The position numbers and the translations under genes were made by a program. Shown one piece after another: positions 45,801 to 57,638 of a stretch of DNA of 64,000 nt. The notes beneath the pieces are model-generated. The model had not been told where the DNA came from. It worked only from the letters and a program-made list of their open reading frames with translations, and searched no databases. Each line of letters opens with the position of its first letter. Positions within the stretch are counted from its first letter, which is position 1. This DNA comes from Lottia gigantea (taxonomy: Eukaryota > Mollusca > Gastropoda > Lottiidae): positions 1,004,450-1,068,449 of the forward strand of contig NW_008710694.1 of the NCBI RefSeq assembly GCF_000327385.1, read 5' to 3'.

Positions 45801-48800
45801 AAAATAAATGTAAATTAAAAGCCAATATAATCTATTATAGTAATTCATTTGCAAGTGATTTCCCGACTATAAATTTCCATACTGTGATTATTTGTTCTAT
45901 AGATGAATAATTGAATCCTAAATGAGATTCATGACTTTTTCTTCTTGATTACAGTTTTCTTTGTTCTGTGCTCTTCCATATCATTTTATTTCAGTCGAAG
46001 GTTCTTCCGATGATATTTGATGGATAGATCTTAGAAGATGGCTGTTTAAGAATGATAATGATCATGTTTTTAGTCTCCAAGTAATCAAAGGCTGTTAAAT
46101 GATTTGTATCTGCATCAGAATGGTTTATTACACGGATATACATGAATTGTCAAGATAAAAAAAAGCTCTGTAATTGGTGCAGGGGCGGACTGAGTAGCTT
46201 TGAGTCCTTCGACAGATGGGTTTCTGGACCCCCACCGTACCTAAATTTTACCTTCCGGTTTAGTTATTCGACCAGCAATGAATAACACTTTCATGTCATT
46301 GAAGGAGAGTGTTCTAAATATTCTGACAGCAATTCATCCCATTCTATTGCACGTTCCAACTATATTGTAGCGTTAATACAATCTAAATGCTCTCAGGAAA
46401 CACTTAGATCTTCATTTTAACCACATTGGTCGAACAAAACCCACTGAAACTAAATTCATGTCTTAGATTGGTGTGCTCTATCTTTATAAATGATTTTCCG
46501 AGTCTTAGAATGATAAGCTCTATCCTTAAAAATGGTTTTTATGTTGAACTAGACAAGAACGTGAACACGTTTCCGGAATTCCACAGATCGATAAATGTAT
46601 TAAAGTAGAAATTGATGAGACCTGCCAATTACAGATTGCTAGCTACTCTAACCTACCAACCAATATATTTAAAGAGACAGTGAGGAGGTTTTAAACGTCT
46701 TGTGTGTATCGGAGAATCGTGGATTTCGGGGGAATCGAGGATATCGAAAGCATCGTTTTGCAACATTCCAATTTTCAATCAGATGTCTGTGGTTGATGCT
46801 ATTCTACAAATATTATATATTATAACCTAAAGAACTTAGTGACAGTCATAAACCTCATAAAGTTTATTGCAATTGCAAGAATCTTAGAACTCTAATTTAA
46901 AAATTGAAATGGTGCAAATCATGATGCTAACAGAGTCCTCGATAGACTTAAATAATTTAGAAAACCTCTTTATAATCCCTTTAATGACAGTCTTTCTCAC
47001 ATTCTCTTCTGTTTTATTAATAATTTAATGTCTGTCTTCTTGAGAAATTAGCATACACTGTATACAGTTATTTGTCTTTTCAAGTGATAAATCCGTTGAA
47101 TATTTATAAGAAACTAGACTCTTATTGAGTAAAATCTGATGACATTGATAAGATTCTAGATAAACACATGTCACCCAGCTATTCCAAAAGGGGTACGATT
47201 ACATGGTTACTTTGAACAGATGGCGACGAATAAGATTCCATTTTGTTTGTAAATCTGTTTTTTTTTTTGAAGAGGTTGCGTTATAGATGTTTTATTACCA
47301 TCGTACGAGCTTTAAAGAATCCAAATGCTCTCGCGCGAGAATATTAGCTGCAACCTTACAAGAATATGTTCGCATTGTCATTGACGTGTAATAATCACCA
47401 AGATGGTATAGTCAAAACCAGGATGATGTCCTATATATTCAATAACTAGGGCATTCCCAATGCAACTCTTGTAACTTGGATACCATCATGCTCTATAAGA
47501 AACAAGCTTTTTGTGAAAAAGAGTTGCGGGGGTAGCATATCCTCATAGGACTCGCACTTTTGGTTCTTTACTTTTTAAAAAAATTTATCATCTGTACATC
47601 TGAAAATAGCCCGTAAGCCCTCTGAGGCCCCCATTCGGCCTTCTCACCTAATGATACATGGAACCTATAATATACTGTCCAATATCACAATGTAATTGAC
47701 CTTGCTGAAATAACTCGAGGTGGTATTGTTTTTAATTATTGCTGAATTGTTAATTCATTTCCACATTGCAATCATATCTGTAGAAAACAATATTCATTTC
47801 ATTTCCTAATATTTTTTCCATGCCAACAGATAATATCGATATTTGTGTATTGTTTAAAGATGGCATAGAGTCATTTTTTACATCTGTTTTGGCAAACATT
47901 TCGGGTCCTTTTTTCGAAAACCTTTAAAATACGAATACATTTACTCAACTCTAAAACATCAAATAATCTTACAGGATTCTTACTTTTCTACATTTTCTCA
48001 CTGAAGTCAATATTTTCAAGTGCAAGATTTCAAACGATTGATATCCATTTTGTAAGTGAGCTTGTTTAGTCAATAGTTCTGTTTATACAAGTTTCAAGTT
48101 GAAATGAAAAACGTATTATGATCGTCGAATTAGAACGAAAAAATAATTGATAGTGATGTAGTGAAATAGTGTTTAATATTATTACAGATAACCTTTTTAT
48201 CAATATTCAACCTGCATGGTTTGATGAGATGTCAATGAAGATCGATTTCAAGGATGAGTTGTTTCTAAAATGTCACTGGGAAGTAGAAATAAGACATTTC
48301 CCTTGACGGTTTTTAGATTGACGATTAAATATAGGAATAATACAATGTGTTCTTAAGGGAACAGCAATGGAATCCCCAATTGCTTTCCAGATCACTGTTC
48401 TTATTTCAGGAATGGCTGAATTAAGTGGTCAATGACTATGGTCATCCTTTCCTGTACTGTACCTTAAAATCAGCCCCTTGCATTCAGTAGTCCAAGACTT
48501 TGAAACCACGAGAGTCCATAATGTTAAGATCAGAGGAGGATTAACCAATAGTCAAACTAGGCAGCTGCCTTTCGGCCACTGACAAATTTTGTAACATTAA
48601 AAATGATTAAACAGTTAATAAATTTCCGCAGGCCCGTCGAAAATGGTCCTACTAGGAGCGCGAGAATCGACTAAATTGTTTGAGCCTAATGGTGTTGAAT
48701 GCCGATATCGTGCAAACGTTTGATGCTGATGAGCATAGCAAACTTCCTGCCATAAAATTGTAATCAGACCATGCCCCCTCCCTAAAATGAGAAATTAGGC

Positions 48801-49317
48801 CCTTTACCTTTCGTTTGCCTACGGCCCAACAAGTCCAAAATCCGCTGGTTAAGATGCTTTCAGCAACTAGGTCGTTATAGAGGAAGCAACTACTGAACTT
48901 TTGAAACAACGACCTAACTTTAGAAGTGTATTTATTCGGTTCTTCCCCTTCTTCTTTGATTCAGATTCGATAAAGATTACAACCAAATTTACAAAATACA
49001 TTAGTTGTACATTAAAAAAACTGAATGTTAAAATGATAACCTAGTAACCGCGTATGGACTAGTTTTGATCCTACCTTAACCCAATTTCTCCTACTCACGC
49101 AATATATTAAAATCCAACTTGACTTACCTGCTTTAGGATAGCTAACAACAAACACATCATCATCTCTTACTTTAAATTCTTTAACAGCATCAAGAACATC
49201 AGGAGGACTGTATCCAAAAAACAGAACGCCGTCATAAACATGTTCACCTGGCAGGACATGACGGTAACCATGGTCTTGCACGTGTTTGCCAGGAACCAAT
49301 TCCACAGTGTCGGCCAT
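42801..49317 (-). CDS. Cytosolic sulfotransferase (SULT1-like)
   Basis: Six minus-strand exons, 49317-49128, 45411-45191, 44700-44571, 43806-43712, 43494-43317 and 42955-42801, join in frame to 322 residues. All signatures of the PAPS-dependent SULT family are present. The 5'-phosphosulfate loop YPKAGTTW (60-67) is split by intron 1. The catalytic His is in IKSHLP (His123). RNPKDVCVSYYNFYK (143 onward) binds the 3'-phosphate. RKGIAGDWKNQF (270-281), split by intron 5, is the C-terminal PAPS signature. The conserved KNPMTN and GSWFD blocks are also seen. Enzymes of this family transfer sulfate from PAPS to hydroxyl groups of small phenols, steroids or amines in the cytosol. The substrate cannot be told. 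It is slightly longer than the ~295-residue norm because of the N-terminus and a His/Arg-rich tail (KRHRRHQSPHHHTH). Introns hold MITEs of families A and B. Confidence 0.95.
43131..43298. mobile_element. MITE family A, degraded copy in sulfotransferase intron 5
   Basis: It contains GCACCATTCCAATTTTCAG, CCACTAAAACTAAAGCG and, inverted, AGTTTTGGTACAATATTGCA and AACCACAGACTTCTGAC. Both arms are shortened compared with 5068-5381. Confidence 0.65.
44193..44520. mobile_element. MITE family B copy in sulfotransferase intron 3
   Basis: TTAA at both ends. The body has AAATAGTCTTCAGAAGTATA, the central palindrome AAAAGACGACTCGTCTTTTT and TCTGGACACACATAGACTTG. The right end is GGCACATCTGTCCTTTAA. It matches 10951-11269 along its length. 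Confidence 0.75.
46181..46230 (+). mobile_element. Possible hAT-like transposon end
   Basis: GCAGGGGCGGACTGAGTAGC resembles termini of hAT elements (CAGGGGCGG). No opposite end or transposase was found in the surrounding intron. Confidence 0.3.
46669..46984. mobile_element. MITE family A copy in sulfotransferase intron 1
   Basis: It starts TTAAAGAGACAGTGAGGAGG and ends AACCTCTTTATAATCCCTTTAA, so TTAA occurs at both ends. The arms carry CAACATTCCAATTTTCAATC and the inverse ATTGAAATGGTGCAAATC. The left arm has a small internal expansion (GAATCGTGGATTTCGGGGGA). Confidence 0.75.
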
Positions 49318-51143
49318 TTTATGATCTAATGGCTAAGTGAGAAATGTGTAATAAGTTAGTTATACACTGGAATCTCGCCGTATTGATTAATAATTATTCC
49401 CTTATATTGATAGGTCCAGTCATTCATATAGAAAACGGCCTCTCATTCTCTCTCATTCTACTCTTACTGTCAATATCAGCTCTCTTCTACCTTTTTATCC
49501 CTTCAAATAATGGATTTTCTGCTCGTCGCTTACTTTTCCATTTTCTAAAGACCAGTTATAAATGGTTTCTTTTGTTCTCTCATTTTCTGTTCAGATTTAT
49601 TGGCTCTGTCGTTAATTGAAATTGTTTTTTTCCTGGCCGGTTTGTCTTATAACGAGAAGTGTCGTTATCACCAGCATTGTTCTAGCAATTAACATACTCA
49701 CGATAACTGTTTCTTAGTTATAATATATCATGACAGGCACACAAATTGAAATTCCCTTCCAGAAATCAGGTTTTAATCATTTTTGGGAGTATTGGTCAAA
49801 ATGTTTTAAAATCTAGGCAAGACCAATATACTGTGCAGTTGCGTGCTGGCTCCAAATTGGCTGGAGTTGCAGAGATCGTTTTGGTATCCCTTAAACAACT
49901 GCGCCTTTTGTACAATCCGATATAAATAAAACAGTTAAACACATAATGCAAAACTCGAAAAGAACTTTTAACTTAATACTTATGGTAGCTAATATAAATT
50001 AATTTTTAATAAGAGCATAGAATCGGAATATCGCTCAGTTCAGTGTTTTGAATAAGTGCTTTTGACAATTTTAGCTCCGTCACACCGGAACGGCGTTTCT
50101 AATTTTACGGGACTTTTTCTACCGGGTTGAACTTAGCAACACGTTGTACTTTAACTATCGTTCTTCACCTTTGACGGCGACCAAGCCAGTGTAACGTGGT
50201 TATTATCGAGGCTCTTGCCCGAAATGTGTGAATTAGTTCATGGTAGTGACCAGCAAATCTGCCGCTCATCAGCAGCAGTCCCTCTGATCGGTCTTGGGTG
50301 GTAGATAAACCAAGTACTAACGAAGCATTCCCTGTCTGGTGCCACACCCGTCATGTCTGCATAGATTCGAGAATTTACTCGTTTCAGGACATAAATGGTG
50401 TGAAATAAGAGCTTCCTGGTAACATTGACATACGCGTCTGTGTTTTGAGGGTCTATCGATTTCAATACTTTCAACTTCATCTGCATCAAGATGTTGGCCA
50501 ATTGGCCAATTGACAAACTTTTGCTTTATCTTTGGTAATACTCCTGCAAAACTTAAAAGTTCTGCTACGCAGCGTACCAAAATCAAAAGTCGTTATTCGG
50601 ACAAAAAGCTTCAAATAAGTGGAACGCTGCTGTGCCAATTGCGGACTTTTGCTGACAAACGTTAAAAAAACTTTGAAAACTTGGGCGCCCCTTGATTTTC
50701 CATCGCTGGTGGGGCAACTATAAAAAGCATAGTCATTCAGTTTTGCTGAACTACACTAGTTCGGGATTCGGAACATGGTAAAAAATAATGAAACAGTCTA
50801 ATTAAAATTAGACCAAACTTTCGATTCGTTATTTTTATGAGCTTCTAATTTGACCAAAACTTCAGTTAGGGTCTTGTTAGTCAGAAATCCTAAAGGAAAA
50901 AAGAAAAATTTAATGATATCGTAAAATGCAAAAAAAACTATCATTGAAGAATTTTTAGTAGTCTGAGTCTATTTTTCAATGTGTTACGAAACGTCTCGCT
51001 CAATCATACCCGTCGTATTGGGCCATTGAATGAAAACGAATTCTCTAAATCAAGAAAATGTGTCGGTAAAGTTGCCTGTGAGCCTGTGAGGTGAGATTTT
51101 GTCAAACTATTACATTATTTTATCATATCTGAACTATCATTAA
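49318..51143. other. Intergenic region between the sulfotransferase and the heat shock protein
   Basis: This is the divergent interval upstream of both genes. The segment 50080-50600 is richer in G+C and has long overlapping open frames in several phases on the minus strand (50165-50586). I recognise no domain in them, and they may be a worn transposon. Confidence 0.35.
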
Positions 51144-51522
51144 TTAAAGGGTCATTCCGCTTTGTAAAACGTTTTCATTATCAAAAACGTCGTAAATTTT
51201 ACCTGAAAATTATTTCTAAAGTAAAGTATGCTATTTATATCTATGTATCTGCTTGATCAAACTGAATTTGTTTTAAAACTGAGAGTACTAATTGTTAATT
51301 AAGTAGTTTGACCTAGTTTCGGTGATTGGCTTTTAAAATGAAATGAAATGAATGGAGTTTTACGTCCTACTTTTCTGCGCCATGTGGGTTAATGAAGACA
51401 GATTGGCCTTATAAATATAATGGCTCGTTCTATTTAGTTGAAATCTTTAGAAAACGTAGGAGACATATTTTCAAGCAAAAAAAATTTTTTCGACCTACAA
51501 AAAAAGCGGAATGTCCCTTTAA
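51144..51522. mobile_element. MITE family C, complete copy (TTAA ends)
   Basis: It starts TTAAAGGGTCATTCCGCTTT and ends AAAGCGGAATGTCCCTTTAA, inverted repeats of about 20 bp that include the TTAA target. The interior has a segment (GAATGGAGTTTTACGTCCTA) shared with another dispersed repeat near 63003. No coding capacity. Confidence 0.85.
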
Positions 51523-51944
51523 CTGATTAAATTTATTTATGATCAAGCCCTGTGTCTGTCAGAAATTTGGGTCCTTTTCATTAGATTTCAAGAGATATTT
51601 CTGAAATGGATTGATTAGGGAATGAGAATATTTTGCTTTGAATATTTCTAATATGAGAGTGAAAATTCATTTATGTTGATTCTCTGACATGGCACAGGTT
51701 CTGAAATGATTTTTTACTGTCTAGTGGCAATGTCATTTTACATGTTTCTGATACTACTGGATGGTGAATGTCCCTGTAAGTTTAAACAAAGTCCTAACAG
51801 TCGATTTTATGAGTCCATCTAGATCCCCTTTTCTCCCCAGTTTTGCTGTAATTACCAAGAGGTAAGACCTGTTATGATACAGTGTCAATGCTATCCATCA
51901 GCATCACATTACAAAATTTCTCTTTTAAGGGGAGATAAGTCATC

Positions 51945-51957
51945 TTCTAGAATGTTC
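51945..51957 (+). promoter_or_regulatory. Heat shock element upstream of the small heat shock protein
   Basis: TTCTAGAATGTTC is a perfect three-unit heat shock element (TTCnnGAAnnTTC). It lies about 325 bp upstream of the TATA box at 52272 and about 400 bp upstream of the start codon. Confidence 0.7.
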
Positions 51958-52271
51958 ATTAAACGATACATTTTCATTATTATGTAAACATCTTCAATTA
52001 TTCTAACACACCTCAGATCTGTTTGTCACACAAATACCTAATATAGAAATATAGTCTATATGATACCACCCTATGATTTAGTAAAGTAACCTGACTAGCA
52101 AGTTATTGCACTCACAAATCCCTCTTCATTGGTAAACCAGTTTGTAGATTAAAGAGAGATTGTTACTATAACTAGTCAAACTAGATTGTAGGCTAGGTTT
52201 CTCTCAAAAACAAATACTGTATATGGTATAAAAATGAAAAAGTAAATATATTTTTAGTCACAAAATCTTGT

Positions 52272-52279
52272 TATAAAAG
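52272..52279 (+). promoter_or_regulatory. TATA box of the small heat shock protein gene
   Basis: TATAAAAG lies 80 bp upstream of the start codon at 52359, so transcription would start near 52300. A second, weaker TATA-like site (GGTATAAAAATG) is near 52227. Confidence 0.6.
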
Positions 52280-52358
52280 TCTGGATAGGAAAGAAAGTAG
52301 TCATTTGCGCTAGTTGAATTTGAGAAGACAGATTATATATTATAAGCTTATTATTAAG

Positions 52359-52898
52359 ATGGCTTTAATGCGTCAGATACCATTATCATGGGAAAGTCCA
52401 GTATGGAATCGTTGGGATATGGAGGTATTTGATCCACAAAGACAACTACGGTCTTTAGATAATGAAATGAGACATATGAAGAGTAATGTTAGTCGAATGT
52501 ATGATCATGTTCAGAATTTCTCACCAGCACCAACAATGTCTGTTGATCACCATCCAGCTAACTGGAGACTGAGAGAGAATTTCCACCTGGATAATCCAAT
52601 CACCCAGGATCATGAAGGAAGAAAGTTTCGACTCCAGTTTGATGTACGTCAATTTAAACCTGAAGAAATTATGGTGAAAACAGAAGGTCAGAAGTTAGAG
52701 ATACATGCTAAGCATGAAGAAAAGGGAGATAACAAGTCAGTGTACAGTGAATATCATCGACAATATTTGCTACCCAATGAGCTGAAAACTGATCGTTTGG
52801 TGTCGAAACTCAGTCGAGATGGTGTGTTATCTATTGAAGCTCCTCTACCTATTAATGATGAACCAAGAGATAGACTTATTCCAATCATGCATAATTGA
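52359..52898 (+). CDS. Small heat shock protein (alpha-crystallin/Hsp20 family)
   Basis: An intronless frame of 179 residues, counted from the ATG at 52359 in a good context (AAGATGG). An ATG 15 codons upstream is in frame but would lie close to the cap and add an unconserved leader. The N-terminal region (1-85) is rich in Trp, Met and Arg (WESPVWNRWDMEVFDP). The alpha-crystallin domain runs about 86-164, with FRLQFDVRQFKPEEIMVKTE, LEIHAKHEEK, SEYHRQYLLP and LSRDGVLSIEAPLP. The C-terminal IPI (174-176) is the IXI motif that docks between dimers in the oligomer. These proteins hold unfolding proteins in an ATP-independent way. Absence of introns and the upstream heat shock element suit rapid stress induction. 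Confidence 0.95.
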   Translation: MALMRQIPLSWESPVWNRWDMEVFDPQRQLRSLDNEMRHMKSNVSRMYDHVQNFSPAPTMSVDHHPANWRLRENFHLDNPITQDHEGRKFRLQFDVRQFKPEEIMVKTEGQKLEIHAKHEEKGDNKSVYSEYHRQYLLPNELKTDRLVSKLSRDGVLSIEAPLPINDEPRDRLIPIMHN

Positions 52899-53096
52899 AG
52901 TGTTGGATCAAAAAAAAGATAACTCGACAAATCTGTGCTGATCTCCTACCATTTTCTTAGATATTGCTGTTCTTGTTGTTCTGACTGAGTCTCTACTGAA
53001 CTGTTCCTAGAATTACATACATACTGTGACTGTTTATCAGGAATAACTTCTAAACATTTTATGAATATGTATTTTATATTTAGTAAAACATTTTAC

Positions 53097-53102
53097 AATA
53101 AA
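53097..53102 (+). terminator. Small heat shock protein polyadenylation signal
   Basis: AATAAA about 200 nt after the stop codon. Confidence 0.55.
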
Positions 53103-54500
53103 TCTTACTTAGGGTACATGTGCTATGTATCACATCATAAGTTTAGAAATAAGCAAAACTATTTTCTGATTTGAAATTTTGTTAATTACATTTATCTCTA
53201 CAGTTGTCATGAAGTTAATTCTGGAGTGGAAACCTCTCTTGTTTTATTTCATCTGCTATGTGCCCTATACATTTAGTGAATGGATTATATCTATTTAAGG
53301 CGCTAACTCGTTGAATAATTTGTTTGGTTTAGAACCATTTTACAATGACAATGTTTACATAAATTAGATGTGCATACTTAAAAACTATCAGTAGAATCTA
53401 GATGTGTTATACCATTATGTTTAATATATAAAATACAAGTCATTTGGTGAATATGAAATAGACACTTACACTGTTTGAAGTTGCCTGTCAGATCTTTCTG
53501 ATTTCTTTGTTAAAAAAATATGGATATATCTGTTAGAAATGTATTTTTGATTTATAATTTTCTGTAAATTGATAAAACTTTAGTAGCATTTATAATTTCT
53601 GCATTATTTATTGGATCTGTGAAATCCATTGTACAGAAAATACATTTATAACAGTCTTTTTTAACCTCTTGTGTTATAGGGAGATTTTTAAGTTTCTTTA
53701 TGATATTTGAAAATTTTTATATAAAGAACATTGTTTTATTTTATGTGTTTTTGTTTCTTTTTTCACTGTCTAATGCTAGAAGAATTTTCTGTCTAAATGT
53801 GGCATTTGACAACACTATCCCCAAAGAATGATTTCATTCATTTCAAAGTTGATATCATTAATGGTGCTGAGAAATGATGCTGGCATGGCTTTGTGGTATT
53901 TAGTTACATGTTTAACTGTCCATCTCACACCAGGTGACAATTCTGTGGCCCCTCTTCAATCCCTTTGAATAATAGGATAATAACTTACAGAAATTCTTTT
54001 GATCTTTTGATCTGTTGAAATCAAGAACACACTGTCAAAATCTCAATACAGTTAGGATAAGAATTCTGAGGGCTGGGGCGTTTTTGGGCCTGAAATGGGG
54101 TCCCCATAACCATGTAAAGACATTAACTGCGCTCATTAAATCATAGAACTGTAATAAAGTTCTATGATAAAATCTAAGCCCTGACGTATGGGTAGATATA
54201 TATTTGCTACTGATGAACATAGCCTAGGCCTTAAGGTACAGATCCAAACATCCGTCTTCTAATTTCTACCAATCCAACACTGTACACTGTCTATTTCCAC
54301 CTTTAAAGTAATGTATACAACTCTCAGGAATTATTTTCAAGAACTAAATTGAAAAGAGTCTATGATCTGTTGTGAATTCCACATAATTGTTTTAAGACAT
54401 TTAGTGTGAACGTAGCTTGAGTGTCTTTTTTCTATTACATAAAACCCATCCATTCATTCTTTCAAACCTATAGTATGTAAATACTGGGTATCTATTTTAG
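53103..54500. other. Gene-free stretch upstream of RBM18
   Basis: AT-rich sequence with no exon recognised. An acceptor-like TCTATTTTAG ending at 54500 precedes the RBM18 start codon, so a 5' UTR exon and promoter of RBM18 probably lie here. Confidence 0.4.
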
Positions 54501-54519
54501 ATTAGTGGTCTGTAGTAAG

Positions 54520-56916
54520 ATGGAAGTAGATGAGATTATACCAGTACCTGATGATCCCTACCCAGAACCTGATGATTGTAGATTATGGATTGGTAATATA
54601 GATCTGAAAATAACAGAGTAAGTACTGTAGCCTATTCTACTAGTCAGGGAGTATCAAGGGGAGGGTCTTAGTCTTAAAACATTGTCCACAAGAAACCTTA
54701 TAACAATCTCACTGTTCATTCTTAAAGGGGCAGATACACCATTTTTTTGAGCAATAATACTTTAGTCTGAGAAACAGGAATTTTTTAGCTAAGCCAATCT
54801 GTAAGAGTCTTCACAGAATTATCCACATTTGTATATTAAAATGACGACTCGTCATTTTAAGATACATGTACTGTGTGATATATAGAAAAGACATATATAG
54901 AAATAGTTTATAGTATTTTGTAAAGGAATTATGCAATTTTCGTACATTCCTAGTACTTCTGAAGACTATTAACATATATTTAAGACTAAACCCCCAAAAT
55001 GCTGCATCTGTCCCTTTAACGATTGGTCAGAATGGCATGCCCTTTGTTTTAGTAATACCATGACTCTTCTAATTTTTGGTTGACAGCCTCGATTATTATC
55101 ACTAATAATTACGTAAACATTTTTCATATTATTTTTGTGAAATGTTACACGTAATTTGTTGTTATAAATAACTTGATGAAATGTTTGACAGAAGTAAAAC
55201 AGGTTTTGTTTTAAAATGGTCAGGTATATACAGTATGTTATTTTTATTATTTGAGGTTAAATACTGATATTTATAACAGTTCTATTTATTATTATAATAA
55301 TAATTTAATGAGATGTTGGTTTTCCTGTTACAGATATATCAAAATAAAAATCGTATTTATAAATGTAAGACATAAAAGGAATTTATCTTTCAAAAAAAAG
55401 ACAACACAATTTACACCAATCACATATTTTCTCTGTGAAAAGTGTTACTGATAGTTCTTAGACTGGATATAGATTACCAAATTTTATAATTTCAGGTACA
55501 CAATATTAAAATTACTACAGAAATATGGTGGATTAAAAAGATTTGATTTTATTTACCACAAATCAGGACCAGATAAAGGCAAATCAAGAGGCTACTGTTT
55601 CTGTAGTTATAGTAATAAAGAGGTAATACTCTACAAAATCACTGATATTTATGGATTGCTCTAAGAAACTGTAGCACAGTCAGAAAAGGTCATTAAAATT
55701 TTACATGACATCATTTGTGTGGTTTTGTTGAACAAATGGTGGTCGTGAATTATAATTTCAGTAAGTTTGTGAAAGTCTGGTGACCTTGAATAAGTCATCT
55801 TTCCTCATTATTCTACTCAACCCAACTGTAAATGGGTATGCATAATCCGGGAAAGATTAATGCCAAAAGGTTTGGTCAAGGACCATCTAGCAACGATCCT
55901 CGTGAACCTAAGTTATCCTAGTAAAAACTTTTGATTTCTTATATTCTAGGAAGCGGCAATGGCTATGAAGAAGATCCATGGTAAATTTGCTATGTCCAAA
56001 AAACTGATTGTTAAATGGGCACATGCTGATCCTGTAAGTTCTGTATACTGTATATTTGCGAGTATAATGCGTAGTATTTTACCTTAAAAAGGAAATACAA
56101 AACTGGGGATTAATATAGACAGAGAAAAACTTTTTTGAATTTCTCACCTGGGGTTCCTAGTCAATATTGAAGGTCCACCATTTGGTTTTATAATCCTAAC
56201 TATGATTTTATGTTGATTGAAGTAAAGAAAAAAAAGGACAATGTCACATGTTATGTTGAAGAAATTTCTTGTCTAATTTCACCTTTTATTAAGACTTCAG
56301 ATGTGACCAAATGAATTATAGATTATGTCCTATGTAGAAATTTATTACAGTACTGTTGTTTTTGTATATAATTTATAGGTGAATGAAGTAAGGAAATCTC
56401 AGAATAGTAAATCAAAAGATGTTGTTGAAACATCAGATACAAGGTTAGTTTGTTAAATACATCTTAGTAATATAATATCAACTTTAAACTGGCAGGTGTT
56501 ATTATAAAATAAATATGATCAAAACAGAACTTCAGTTTTGTTATGGCACCAGTTGTCTTAAACACTGTTATATACAGTGGAATAATTGCAAGTTCAAGGG
56601 GCTTTTGTCATTGTGAAAAATTGGCACAGTGCTGTTTTCATAATGAGTTTATGCCTGTCTACCAGTTATTATTTAATTTCCACTCCAGGAAGTACATCTA
56701 TCATTTAATCTTTTCAGTATTAATTCCAAGATCAAAGAAATAGAAGCCAAGCTGCTTGTAATGGAGAAAACCAAAAAAGACTTTTCTACCTCGCCTAATC
56801 TAGAGGCTATACCTGGATCTAGTCCACTTAGTGCAATAAATATGACAAAAAGTAAAACATCTCAAAACTCTCAACCTTACACCAAATCTCACAAATATTC
56901 CTCATCTAAAAGTTGA
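54520..56916 (+). CDS. RBM18: RBM18, single-RRM RNA-binding protein
   Basis: Five exons (54520-54617, 55496-55622, 55950-56033, 56379-56443, 56718-56916) join in frame to 190 residues, the same length as human RBM18 as I recall it. An RRM spans about 20-100. It has RNP2 LWIGNI (22-27) and RNP1 KSRGYCFCSY (62-71). Family-specific strings are KITEY...LKLLQKYG, FDFIYHKSG and MSKKLIVKWAHA. The conserved C-terminal helix follows (SKIKEIEAKLLVME), then a Ser/Lys-rich tail. The molecular role of the family is little known; RNA binding is inferred from the RNP residues. Human RBM18 lies in the same chromosome band as RC3H2, and a Roquin gene is the next gene here. Confidence 0.94.
54722..55019. mobile_element. 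MITE family B, complete copy in RBM18 intron 1
   Basis: It starts TTAAAGGGGCAGATACACCA and ends TGCATCTGTCCCTTTAA, inverted repeats with TTAA at both ends. The centre is AAAATGACGACTCGTCATTT, almost a perfect palindrome. It is the copy with the clearest ends. Confidence 0.85.
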
Positions 56917-57220
56917 TAACTCTAGATTTTAATTGTGATAACATTCTGACCACAGTAAACTACCATTGTTTCTAATATTAGTTCTCTGTACCTGAGAGCA
57001 TCCATATTGGGTATGTAATGTTGGACTGTGATGCAATAATGCTACATATAGATTGTGTTCAATACCACTGAAGGCATCTGATGAAGACTTGAAAACAGTC
57101 TGACTACAGTAAACTGCCATGGTCTCAAAATAGTTCTCTGTAGCTATGAGCAGCCATATTGGATATTACTCATCAATGGTAGTGTCATGCACAGCTAGAG
57201 CAAATTACTGAAAACAGCAG

Positions 57221-57226
57221 AATAAA
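57221..57226 (+). terminator. Candidate RBM18 polyadenylation signal
   Basis: AATAAA 305 nt after the RBM18 stop codon. Another AATAAA lies at 58281-58286, so a longer 3' UTR is possible. Confidence 0.4.
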
Positions 57227-57638
57227 GTATGTCAAAAGTTGCCAAGTATCTGGAGATCTGTCATCAGAAAGTTTGATTTTCTCTCCAAATTGGACGCTGA
57301 ATTCTGATTGGTTCATGAATTGTCTCTGCCATAAAATCAACCAATCAGACACACCTCAGATCTGTTGATTTATGATTTATCCTTGTCTGATACAAACCAA
57401 GTGTGGAATGAATGTAAACAGAGACAATAATTCATCATATAGCTTTATTTTTATTGATTACATTCTAAAAATTCATAGTTAAATATAATGGAAACTGATC
57501 AATATCTAAGTATTGCATGAATTTGTTATGTTTCTATAATGTAATACGCTAGAAATATCACTTATGGTCTAGCAAAGATATACAGTAGTCAAGCACAGGG
57601 TGTTTTATGGCTCATTCGGCCTCATTAAATACATGAGT

